Source: an uncultured Muribaculaceae bacterium (GTDB lineage: Bacteria; Bacteroidota; Bacteroidia; Bacteroidales; Muribaculaceae). Taken from it: a DNA stretch of 21,831 nucleotides. The notes beneath the pieces are model-generated. The model worked only from the letters and a program-made list of their open reading frames with translations, was not told where the DNA came from and searched no databases. Below are positions 6,842 through 14,720 of this stretch, one piece after another. Location of the stretch: assembly GCA_902494515.1 (NCBI GenBank), contig CABUTS010000046.1:1-21831 (forward strand), given 5' to 3'. The translations under genes and the position numbers were made by a program. The first letter of the stretch is position 1, and each line of letters opens with the position of its first letter.

Positions 6842-8618
6842 TCAGTTGATTGTGATGGTGGCGCCTCTGACTGTGCCGTGAGCGTTTGTTGCGACAGGCG
6901 TCAGTTCAGTGGTTACCCCCTGACTGACACTTATATCGAATGTGCCATTTTTGAAATCATCGATCTCCACAACAGCCGGCACGAGTGAACCCTTGCGCTT
7001 CCGTTCAATAACCATGCTGACAGTCCCTTCGGTGTTGGCAATACCTAAAGTCACCGTGTTGTCATCGGCTTTTGCGGCGTCAGACTGCACGGCGGCCACG
7101 CCGATTTCCGGCGGCTGGGGCAGATATTCCATCACATAAAAATAGGATCTGTAGCACATGGAGGGGGTGACTGCGACGTCCTGTGTAATCACACCGCGGG
7201 TAATTCGGATGCGCAGATTGCCCTCAGCATTGCGGGCATACGATGCGTTATCTTTGTGAAACTGCAGACTGCTGACAGGGACTGAGAATGAATTTTCATA
7301 ATTGGAGGCATAAGCTTTGTAGAGACAATCCCATGTGCCGTCCTTAAGCAAAGCACTCACAATCCAGCCCTGCGAGGACTCAATTGACTCGCCATTAAAG
7401 TAGGGATGAAATTTCTCGCAGTAATCCGGCACAATTCCGAGGGTGTACCATAGCGGTTCTTCCGGTGTGCCGACTGAGGGACTGTTGGCGGGAACGGCTG
7501 CTACATTGACTGTTTCCGACGCTTCATCTTCAGCTGCGACGAATATTTCACCATCAAAAGGAATCACATTCTCGGTGCTTCCGGTGTTGCTTATCTCAGG
7601 ACTGGATGTCGAGGAGATGCCGAACACGCGCCAGCCAAGCTCATCCATGAAAAGTTTGTCAAACGTGATATCGGAAATATCGCGAATCACAGTGCCTTTG
7701 CCAATCTGCGCATTTATAATCCTTGTCAGATTAAGTCCCTCGGTTTCATTGAAGTAGTTCAGAGAGACATTGTTGGTCCATTGAGACGGGGCATAAAGCG
7801 AAACAACCTTGCCTTCATCGGTGGTAAAAAACGGTACGCTGCCGGACGTAGCTTTCACGAACGCCTGCGACGCATCGTATGCTCCGATAGCTCCCATGAC
7901 ACTGCTTTCGAATGGCGTCTTGTGTCCCTCCGGGACAATAATCTTACTTGTGTCCCTCCGGGACAATAATCTTACCGTCAGCGGCTTTGATGGAACAAAG
8001 AAGTCCCATGCCGCGCAGCAGCTCGCGGGTGGCGATGGTCACAAAATCATATTTGCCATGAGGCAGAACTGCCGTTGCAAAACAGAATTCGTCGAGTCTG
8101 TCGGCATTGACTGTCAGGATTATATCCGGTTGTGACGGGGAGTCGAAAAATGATTCATCGGTGATGAGGTCAGCGAATGATCTGAGCGCATTGATGGAAT
8201 ACTCGCCGAGAATCACCGCTTTAATCTGCGACACGGGGGTGCGGTACATGCCGTATACATCGTCCATATTATCGCGTGACGACTGACCGACTTTAGTCAG
8301 AAAGCCGTTTTTACCGCCTTTGACAAGTCTGGCCTTGACAGTGATGGGGAGACAAGGGGGAATCACCTCGGAGGAGATCCCGGCGGCGTATTCCAAGGCT
8401 CCCTTCATCTCGGGAGACCACTCGCCGTCGTAGTAAATTTTAAAGACTGTACCCCCGGCGACGGGACGCAACGACTTCACCCCGGAGACGAACGGAATCG
8501 AAGACTCGGAAACATAGCTCTCTTCTTCCTGGAGAATTTCGCCGGTGGAATCAGCTGCTTGGAGTGCAGGAGTTATGGCCAAAAGCGCCATGACAGATAA
8601 AAGACATGCGCGTTTCAT
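6842..8618 (-). pseudogene. Secreted zincin-like protein, reading frame split by a 28-bp tandem duplication
   Basis: The 5' part (8618-7944, 224 residues) starts with a signal peptide (MKRACLLSVMALLAITPALQA) and stops right after KIIVPEGHK. The next frame down to 6842 repeats KIIVPEGHK and continues TPFESS. The cause is a 28-bp tandem copy at 7919-7974; removing one copy restores one frame of about 582 residues. The segment TIATRELLRGMGLL (RELLR at 198-202) sits where zincins have HExxH, with both His replaced by Arg. Downstream LYAPSQW and DITFDKLFMDELGW match the paralog at 9337-10775. The C-terminal part is beta-rich, and I see no clear T9SS tail. The start overlaps the upstream gene's stop (ATGA). 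It may be a pseudogene or a switchable gene; an assembly artefact is possible. Confidence 0.75.
7919..7975. repeat. 28-bp tandem duplication inside the zincin-like gene
   Basis: Two perfect copies occupy 7919-7946 and 7947-7974, with the next base also shared. Because 28 is not a multiple of three, the second copy shifts the frame and brings in a TAA. Each unit contains a small palindrome, TGTCCC-tcc-GGGACA, which could favour slippage. Confidence 0.95.
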
Positions 8619-9340
8619 CGTTTCAGTATTTTTTTAGTTAAAGTGAAAGAAGAACCCGTTGCTCTCACCACATATATGCCGGGGATGAGGCCGGAGACAT
8701 CGCATCGGGCTTCGGCGAATGATGAAGAAATGGAGCGGGACACAACGGTCTGTCCGCTCACATTGCAAATAATGATGGAAATCTCGCCGTCCGGAATGTT
8801 CCTGGCAACAATCTCCTCCCCTTCAAGCGTGAGGGAAGCATCGGTGGTCTCAACTTCTCCGGCACCACTGAATCCCGGCCATAGAAGTTCCATAATTTCC
8901 GGATCGACATAGTCCGTCGTTTTGATTACAAAGGGGTAAATTGTGTCTTCCTCCCCCTCAGGCCCGGTCGGGAACCCTAAAAAACCGAAGGTTCCCCAAG
9001 ATGTACTCGGCATACAGAACTCCACTATTTCGCCTTCCGGATTAACACGAGAGGGGATATATGACAGAAACCCATCCCCCGTCCAGGTTGCGTAATGAGG
9101 GCGCGAATATCTGAATACTATATATTCAGTGCCCCGGATGAAGCAGGAGAAAGTAAACTTGCCCCATACATCCTGATAGCGGTATTCCGTAGTGGGTTCA
9201 TAGACATAGTCGAAGTTGGCGGACCGCAATTCTATTGTGACATCCTCAGGCTGGGGGTATTCTATGGCCTGAGTCTGCACTGCTCCCACGGTAGCGGAGA
9301 TCATTGCAATGACACCGCAGATTAAAAACTTGAGTCTCAT
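8615..9340 (-). CDS. Secreted protein with a type IX secretion (Por) C-terminal domain
   Basis: This 241-residue protein has a signal peptide (MRLKFLICGVIAMISATVGA), an unrecognised beta-rich middle with several aromatic residues (residues 25-165), and a C-terminal domain of about 75 residues. That domain (ISIIICNVSGQTVVSRSI, then DVSGLIPGIYVVRATG and KKILKR at the end) has the pattern of the T9SS type A sorting domain, which directs export across the outer membrane and is then cleaved. It overlaps both neighbours by ATGA start-stop junctions, so translation is probably coupled. It is the only intact gene of this three-gene cassette. The function of the middle part is unknown. Confidence 0.8.
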   Translation of the reverse strand: MRLKFLICGVIAMISATVGAVQTQAIEYPQPEDVTIELRSANFDYVYEPTTEYRYQDVWGKFTFSCFIRGTEYIVFRYSRPHYATWTGDGFLSYIPSRVNPEGEIVEFCMPSTSWGTFGFLGFPTGPEGEEDTIYPFVIKTTDYVDPEIMELLWPGFSGAGEVETTDASLTLEGEEIVARNIPDGEISIIICNVSGQTVVSRSISSSFAEARCDVSGLIPGIYVVRATGSSFTLTKKILKR

Positions 9341-10775
9341 ATTACAATTTTTTTGATGATTATGCTATTGTCCGTCAGTATAAAATGGATATAATATATC
9401 CCAGAAGGCAAGCTTGTTTCTAAATCAACATCAGGTGTAAGAGTAACTCTATAACTACCATCTGAGTTGAAAACCTTAATTAAGGTAGTACAACTCATGA
9501 TTTCTGAAATAGTAGATGGTCCCATCAATTCAGCAAGTGAAGGCTTATTTATATGGGTCAAATCCGGTGGCCACGGATGACGATAATCAAAAACATCTTC
9601 CTTCACAGTCGTCCCAAATTCATTTGTTGCCTCGAATGTTTTATGGAGCTTGTCGTCCATATAAAACCCTTGCATCATAACAGAGTCCGGCGAAGTGTAG
9701 AAATCTTTGATAACGTAAGTAGGAGAAATTTCCTCTTCAAAGAGTACAGTCAGGTGGTCAGTCCCCATGAAAGTGACGGTCAACAATTTGTAAAAGAATG
9801 ATAGACGGACTTTTCCTGAGTGGCTCCGTATAGACCCGCATACTGAGCTCCCTCCTTTATAGAAATCTGTGGACCAGGGTCGGGAATGTTCCAACCGATT
9901 GAATCCAATATTGAAATTGTAAGTTTGTCAATTCGATGACAGATGTCGCCTTTGCCGAAAGCATAGTGCATCAGCGAATTAGGATTGTCAAGATAAACAA
10001 GTGACTCACCAAGTTTATATGTTGAGGGCGAATATAACTTGTGTTCTGCGTCCTTTTTCAGAACATAGACAGATATGTCCTATGTCGGATGAACAAAATC
10101 ATCAACTTCTTCCTGCTTGCACTGAGAGAGATACTTCCCGGAGCTATTAAAGATGAATCTGTCGAAAGAGGAATACTCTCCAAAATATTCAAATTCAACT
10201 TTATCGCTATCATATAGAGTCGCAGTCATACCAAACCCGAGACAGACGGGAATTGCTCGGAGTAGATAGGAGTATAAGTTGTTTGTTGGTGAATGGTGCG
10301 TTAATTCGATATTGCAATTCCATTCCTTATTTTTATTGAGGAAAATATATGCCTGTGCGTATTCCGGGACTGGATTGATGTTGTGCTGGATATGTAGAGA
10401 GAGTGGTGTTTTTAATGTCCCATCACAGTAGAAAATCGGGGATGTGAGCATTAAATTTTCGCCGAGATCATCTGACATGGACAGATTCAACTTAATTGGG
10501 ACTTCGTTCTGGAGGATATTGCTCCAATAGTCAGCTGCCAGCGTGGCAACACGGCGGATTGAATCTGGTACTTCTTCGAAGTTAAATTCAATTCTCTTTT
10601 GAACACTTGGAGAACCTTCAGAAGGACGGTTTGAGTGCTGCGGTATGGCCGGCATTAGCATTGAGCTGGCAGGAAGTTCCGGAGTATAGTATTTAACTCG
10701 GACTATCCTCGGATTCTCTCCAAATGCCATACTTGCAACCAACAAACCGCAGATTAAAAACTTTTGTAGTTTCAT
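9337..10775 (-). pseudogene. Degenerate secreted zincin-like protein with T9SS-type tail, broken by a nonsense codon and a frameshift
   Basis: The frame starts at 10775 with a signal peptide (MKLQKFLICGLLVASMAFG) and runs 231 codons to a TAG at 10082-10080. The same frame stays open and coding-like beyond it (DISVYVLKKDAEHKLYSPS to LTISILDSIGW) until about 9812, where a 1-nt loss, best placed in the run of four T at 9811-9814, moves it into the frame ending at 9337. Rejoined, it is about 480 residues. Features typical of a secreted zincin family are the EWN segment, LLRAIPVCLGFG in the HExxHxxGF position (Arg173, Ala174 and Val177 replace His, Glu and His), FDRFIFN, SLMHY and ILDSIGW. The end (LPSGIYYIHFILTDNSIIIKKIVI) resembles a T9SS sorting domain. 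Confidence 0.7.
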
Positions 10776-10893
10776 ACCTGAAATTGGGTTAAAGATGTTA
10801 TTTAAGATAGAATTAGTTATAACCTATTGCATTAAGAGACCTTGCATAGAAGAGTATAAATCAGTAAGAATCTGTGCAATAGATTTTCAAATA

Positions 10894-10901
10894 CAAAGAT
10901 A
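10894..10901 (-). promoter_or_regulatory. Promoter -7 box of the three-gene secreted-protein operon
   Basis: TATCTTTG on the minus strand matches TAnnTTTG and has an ATTGC element about 21 nt upstream. The leader would be about 115 nt before the ATG at 10775. Confidence 0.45.
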
Positions 10902-11027
10902 ATAATTTTATTTGGTGTTTTGCAATATTTTATTATGTTTTTTTTACAAAAAGATACAAAATTGGTACTGCTCTTTCATATAAGCATATAAGGTTGCTTG
11001 ACCTTTCAATATAATTGCTATTATATA

Positions 11028-11235
11028 GCGTGAGTTCGACGCAAGTCCGGTCTATCTTCGAAGAGAGGACAGGATAAAAGTCCGCTTTGCCATATACTTA
11101 GTTGCATCGCTTGTTCTCAAGCCCTTTCAGGTTGGAAGAGGAATGTACGGGACGATAAAAGGTGTCTGATGAAATGGGAATCAATGCTTTGGTCAAAACG
11201 CATGTTAAATGTAAGCCCGCAGGATTTTAGTAGTA
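11028..11235 (+). other. Unassigned intergenic element, possibly an RNA or mobile-element remnant
   Basis: This is part of the 729-nt gene-free stretch 10776-11504. From the GCGTGAGTTCGACGC segment to GTAGTACGAGG the composition is balanced and purine-rich, unlike the AT-rich flank. Small hairpins can form: GCGT/ACGC near 11030, and GTCC/GGAC enclosing TCTTCGAAGA near 11048-11073. The plus strand has an open frame of about 74 codons without a start. The GTGAG start and the AGTAGTACGAGG end vaguely recall a group II intron 5' region, but I cannot confirm that. No protein-coding gene is supported. Confidence 0.3.
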
Positions 11236-11275
11236 CGAGGGTGTATCGCAATTAAGATTTTGCGATACACCCTCG
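11236..11275. repeat. 16-bp perfect inverted repeat (hairpin)
   Basis: CGAGGGTGTATCGCAA (11236-11251) and its exact complement (11260-11275) flank an 8-nt loop. Neither strand has a T-run after the stem, so it is not a classical terminator. It may be a transposon end or scar or an RNA fold. Confidence 0.85.
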
Positions 11276-11378
11276 AATATATGAAATAACTTCCAAACTC
11301 GTGAAATTACGACTTTTCACTCAGATAGCCAAACAATTGCGCTGATTTCTTTTGCACTACGATTCGATATTGTGTGGA

Positions 11379-11465
11379 ATTCAGACGCGGAAGCACTTTG
11401 ATTCGGATTTCAGACGTGGAAGCACTTCGATTCGGATTTCAGACGCGGAAGCACTTCGATTCGGA
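11379..11465. repeat. 29-bp tandem repeat, three copies
   Basis: Three units (11379-11407, 11408-11436, 11437-11465) of about tttcagacgcggaagcactt followed by cgattcgga differ at only a few bases. The array lies 40 nt past the stop of the GIN lipoprotein gene. There are no spacers, so it is not a CRISPR array. Confidence 0.9.
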
Positions 11466-11504
11466 ATTCGGATTTAGAATTCAGGGACAAGGGGGAATAT
11501 GTAA

Positions 11505-12425
11505 TCAGTGGTTGTGGATTTCGCTGGAGCCTGTGGAGTGGCTTCTGAGCTGATAAACGCTGCAGCTGATACCACCTGAGCCTGAGCTATAAGCTTCGCC
11601 GGATTTTGCCTTGAGGCCACGGGCATTGATGTCGCCGGAACCGGAAACGCTTAAGCGAACGCGGTCAGCTACACCTGAGATTTCTATATCACCGGACCCA
11701 CCTACCGAAAGGTCGGCATTTTGAACGTCTGCATAATCGAATTCTACATCGGCGGAACCTGAAATATTGACGTTCAGGTTGCTACATTCGATTGAAGAGA
11801 CATCGATATTGCCTGAACCGCTGACTGAGAAAGTCGCCTTGCCGCCATTAGCGATGATTTTGCCGGCGTTGAAGTCGGAGCTGCCGGTATTTCGGACTGT
11901 GAAGTCGCCGCCGGTCACCGTGAGGTCGCCCTGAATCTTGAAGTCAGCGCTGCCGGTGGTTCGGACCGAGGTCAGCGCTTTGTTGGTGACATAGATTGTC
12001 GGGGTTTGCTTTATGTCCTTGAATTGCAGGGAATAGTTGCCGGGCTTGAGGCCGATGAAGAGCTTGCCCCCCTTGACATGGACATCGAGGTGCTCGATTA
12101 AGTTGTCGGGAAGGTAGCCTTTGACCTGAAAGTCGGAAGCGTTGGAGGACTGTACGAAGACTACATCAAACCATCCGCTCAACTCAACACCGGTGAAATC
12201 CGAGGAGACGTTGAAGTTGTGGTTGACGAACGGGCCAGCTTTGATGAGCTCTTTTTTGCTTTTGCCTTTGCCTTTGCCGTTGCTGACGCTGTACCATTCG
12301 TCGGAGGAGTCGGAACTGAAGGACTCGGCGCAGCAGGAAGAACCGCAGGAGGTAGAAAAGAGGAGCAACGTCGCTGCGCCGAAGAGCGCAACGGAGGACT
12401 TTTGAATAAGAGATAACTTTTTCAT
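11505..12425 (-). CDS. Head-GIN domain lipoprotein (DUF2807, putative adhesin type)
   Basis: This 306-residue envelope protein begins with a lipoprotein signal peptide whose lipobox is FSTSC, with Cys27 as the likely lipidated residue, followed by a Ser/Asp-rich linker and a KGKGKGKSKK segment. From about residue 66 it forms the GIN (DUF2807) domain, starting FNVSSDFTGVELSGWFDVVF and continuing into repeated GSGDI / GSADV / GSGNI turns expected of a right-handed beta-helix. The family is common in Bacteroidota; its function is largely unknown, often listed as a putative adhesin. The ATG at 12425 is the only sensible start. A weak -7-like box, TAACTTTA, lies at 12433-12440, implying a very short leader. 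Confidence 0.85.
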   Translation of the reverse strand: MKKLSLIQKSSVALFGAATLLLFSTSCGSSCCAESFSSDSSDEWYSVSNGKGKGKSKKELIKAGPFVNHNFNVSSDFTGVELSGWFDVVFVQSSNASDFQVKGYLPDNLIEHLDVHVKGGKLFIGLKPGNYSLQFKDIKQTPTIYVTNKALTSVRTTGSADFKIQGDLTVTGGDFTVRNTGSSDFNAGKIIANGGKATFSVSGSGNIDVSSIECSNLNVNISGSADVEFDYADVQNADLSVGGSGDIEISGVADRVRLSVSGSGDINARGLKAKSGEAYSSGSGGISCSVYQLRSHSTGSSEIHNH

Positions 12426-12491
12426 AGTCGCATAAAGTTAATGATGAAAACTTGATTTTTGAGGGTTGAATATGGAGGACAGAGCGGAGAG

Positions 12492-12553
12492 TCAGCGGAA
12501 ACGGGCCGGGGAGGGAACAGTTTCAGCGGAAACGGGCGGGGAGAGAGGTGCGG
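12492..12553. repeat. 31-bp tandem repeat of the plsC 3' end
   Basis: Units start at 12492 and 12523. Both begin tcagcggaaacgggc and continue with a GGGGAG stretch. The 12523 unit is the 3' end of the acyltransferase gene (PARFR-stop on the minus strand), and the 12492 unit is a degenerate copy just past the stop, also ending in TGA. Confidence 0.75.
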
Positions 12554-13260
12554 ATGGCCTCGGCGGCCTCGTCGGAGCAGCGGCGGCGGTCGGCCTCATC
12601 GGCCGGGGGAGCGATGGGCGCGTGGATGGTGATTTTGATGGTGCCGTAGTCAGGGAGCCAGCGGCCTCGCGAAAGGACATCGTAGGCGCCATCGATGGTT
12701 ACGGGGACCACGGGGAGCTGGAATTCCTTGGCGAGCTGGAAGGCGCCGGTGTGGAAGCGGCCCATGCGGCCGTTGCGCGAGCGGGAACCTTCGGGGAAGA
12801 CTACCACCGACATACCGTCGCGGAGGGTTTTCTCGGCTTTATCCATGGTTTTGCGGATGGCTGCCGGGGATGAGTTGTCGACGAAAATATGCCCGGCGGC
12901 GGCGCAGGCTACACCGATAACGGGGAACTTGCGGAGCCCGATTTTCATCATCCACTTGAAGTTATGGTTGAGAAAGCCGTAGATGGCGAAGATGTCGTAA
13001 GCGCCCTGATGGTTGGCGACGAAAACGTAGGATGTTTTCGGGTCGATATTTTCCCGTCCCTGGACTTTCACGCGCACGAGTGTGAGCCAGGTGCAGAGCT
13101 TCGCCCAGATGTGAGGGGGCCAGTAACCGAAGAATTTGCCTCCGAAAATCAGCGAGAAGATGACCGTGATCAATCCGGTAAGGATTGTCAGAACCACAAT
13201 CAGCGGAATCATCACCAGGAACTGGTAAATTCTGTACAGTATGTTTACGACAATTTTCAT
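12523..13260 (-). CDS. plsC: 1-acyl-sn-glycerol-3-phosphate acyltransferase (PlsC family)
   Basis: This 245-residue inner-membrane enzyme of phospholipid synthesis transfers an acyl chain to lysophosphatidic acid to make phosphatidic acid. An N-terminal membrane segment spans about residues 12-40. The catalytic HX4D motif is NHQGAYD (His84 to Asp89), and the glycerol-phosphate binding motif is FPEGSRSR (155-162). Length is typical. It lies alone between the GIN gene and the glyA terminator, with a 21-bp repeat array directly upstream. The exact acyl donor, or a role in another lysolipid, cannot be read from sequence. Confidence 0.9.
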   Translation of the reverse strand: MKIVVNILYRIYQFLVMIPLIVVLTILTGLITVIFSLIFGGKFFGYWPPHIWAKLCTWLTLVRVKVQGRENIDPKTSYVFVANHQGAYDIFAIYGFLNHNFKWMMKIGLRKFPVIGVACAAAGHIFVDNSSPAAIRKTMDKAEKTLRDGMSVVVFPEGSRSRNGRMGRFHTGAFQLAKEFQLPVVPVTIDGAYDVLSRGRWLPDYGTIKITIHAPIAPPADEADRRRCSDEAAEAIRTSLPARFR

Positions 13261-13274
13261 GCTTCCGAAATATT

Positions 13275-13337
13275 GGAAATGTAGTGGAAAGAGACGAAAA
13301 TGTAGGGGAAAGAGGCGGAAATGTAGTGGAAAGAGAC
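13275..13337. repeat. 21-bp tandem repeat, three copies, upstream of plsC
   Basis: Units at 13275-13295, 13296-13316 and 13317-13337 have the form ggaaatgtagtggaaagagac. On the minus strand, the plsC sense, each contains TACATTT, which is close to the -7 consensus TAnnTTTG. The array ends 14 nt before the plsC start codon, so it lies in the promoter or leader. Confidence 0.85.
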
Positions 13338-13342
13338 GAAAA

Positions 13343-13402
13343 GAAAAGGTGATTTAAACTAATGCCGGAACATGTAAGTCAGGGCATTAGTTTAAATCAC
13401 TT
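13343..13402 (-). terminator. Strong terminator after glyA
   Basis: An 18-bp perfect inverted repeat, GTGATTTAAACTAATGCC (13349-13366) with 13383-13400, has a 16-nt loop. In the minus-strand transcript it is followed by CCTTTTCTTTTC. It ends the pyrB-flavoredoxin-glyA operon. Confidence 0.88.
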
Positions 13403-13416
13403 AAAGATTTTACGGA

Positions 13417-14697
13417 TTACCAGGCGAACATGGGTCGGTCGGCCATCATGGCGTTGACCTTCTCGCGCACTGCCTTGATGGTAGCTTCGCTCTCAGGATT
13501 TGAAAGAACGGTGTCGATCATCTCCACGATGGTGCCCATTTCATCCTCCTTGAGGCCGCGGGTGGTGATGGCGGGTGTGCCGAGGCGGATACCGGAGGTC
13601 TGGAAGGGGGAACGGGAGTCGAAGGGAACCATGTTCTTGTTGGCGGTGATGTCAGCGTCAACGAGAACCTTTTCGGCAACCTTACCGGTGAGTTCGGGGA
13701 ACTTGGTGCGGAGGTCGACGAGGATGCAGTGGTTGTCGGTACCGCCGGAAACCACCTTGTAGCCCTTGTCCATCAGGGCCTTGGCCATGGCGGCGGCGTT
13801 CTTCTTCACCTGCATCTGGTATTCCTTGTATTCGGGCTGGAGAGCTTCGCCGAAGGCTACGGCCTTGGCGGCTACGATATGTTCGAGCGGACCGCCCTGC
13901 ACACCGGGGAACACTGCGGAGTCGAGCAGCGACGACATCTTGCGGATTTCGCCCTTCTTGGTGGCTTTGCCCCAGGGGTTGTCGAAATCCTGACCCAGAA
14001 GGATCACACCGCCGCGGGGACCGCGGAGGGTCTTGTGGGTGGTGGAGGTTACGATATGGGCGTATTTCAGCGGGTTGTCGAGGAGACCGGCGGCGATGAG
14101 GCCGGCGGGGTGAGCCATGTCGACCATGAAGATGGCGCCGACTTCATCGGCAATCTTGCGCATGCGGGCGTAGTCCCATTCGCGGGAGTAGGCGCTGGCG
14201 CCGCCGACGATCAGCTTGGGCTTCTTCTCGAGGGCAATCCGTTCCATTTCGTCGTAGTCAATGCGGCCGGTTTCCTGGTCGACATTGTAACCGATGGCGT
14301 TGAACACGAGGCCGGAGAAGTTCACGGGGCTTCCGTGCGAAAGGTGGCCGCCGTGGTCGAGGTTCAGACCCATGAAGGTGTCGCCGGGCTTGAGGCAAGC
14401 CATGAAGACAGCCATGTTGGCCTGGGCGCCGGAGTGGGGCTGCACATTGGCGTATTCTGCTCCGAAGAGCTGTTTGAGACGGTCGCGGGCAATGTTTTCA
14501 GCCTCGTCAACAACCTGGCAGCCACCGTAGTAGCGGTGACCGGGGTAACCTTCGGCGTACTTGTTGGTAAGGCAGGAGCCCATAGCTTCCATCACCTGCG
14601 GGGACACGAAGTTCTCGGAGGCAATCAGCTCGATGCCCTTCTGCTGGCGCTGATGTTCACGATTGATAATGTCGAAAATGACGTTGTCGCGTTGCAT
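13417..14697 (-). CDS. glyA: Serine hydroxymethyltransferase
   Basis: This 426-residue PLP enzyme converts serine and tetrahydrofolate to glycine and 5,10-methylene-tetrahydrofolate, the main one-carbon source of the cell. The signature stretches are SENFVSPQVMEAMGS, the N-terminal NKYAEGYPGHRYYGG, DMAHPAGLIAAG and the PLP-lysine site TSTTHKTLRGPRGG. The frame stays open 77 codons upstream into the previous gene, but the conserved protein starts MQRDNVIFDII, so the ATG at 14697 was chosen. The start lies 23 nt after the flavoredoxin stop, consistent with an operon, and a strong terminator follows. Confidence 0.97.
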   Translation of the reverse strand: MQRDNVIFDIINREHQRQQKGIELIASENFVSPQVMEAMGSCLTNKYAEGYPGHRYYGGCQVVDEAENIARDRLKQLFGAEYANVQPHSGAQANMAVFMACLKPGDTFMGLNLDHGGHLSHGSPVNFSGLVFNAIGYNVDQETGRIDYDEMERIALEKKPKLIVGGASAYSREWDYARMRKIADEVGAIFMVDMAHPAGLIAAGLLDNPLKYAHIVTSTTHKTLRGPRGGVILLGQDFDNPWGKATKKGEIRKMSSLLDSAVFPGVQGGPLEHIVAAKAVAFGEALQPEYKEYQMQVKKNAAAMAKALMDKGYKVVSGGTDNHCILVDLRTKFPELTGKVAEKVLVDADITANKNMVPFDSRSPFQTSGIRLGTPAITTRGLKEDEMGTIVEMIDTVLSNPESEATIKAVREKVNAMMADRPMFAW

Positions 14698-14720
14698 AAC
14701 GATATTGTGATAATGGATGA

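Noticed and set aside
7919..7975. Programmed ribosomal frameshift in the zincin-like gene
   Set aside because: There is no slippery site or pseudoknot need; the exact 28-bp duplication fully explains the frame change.
10080..10082. TAG as an amino-acid codon (recoding)
   Set aside because: Other genes in the window are normal and the same gene carries a second, unrelated frameshift, so simple gene decay is the better explanation.
11166..11172. CTGATGA, the hammerhead ribozyme core heptamer
   Set aside because: There is no following stem II plus GAAA and no closing stems, so a chance match is more likely.
11379..11465. Three 29-bp repeats as a CRISPR array
   Set aside because: The units are directly adjacent without spacers and no cas genes are nearby.
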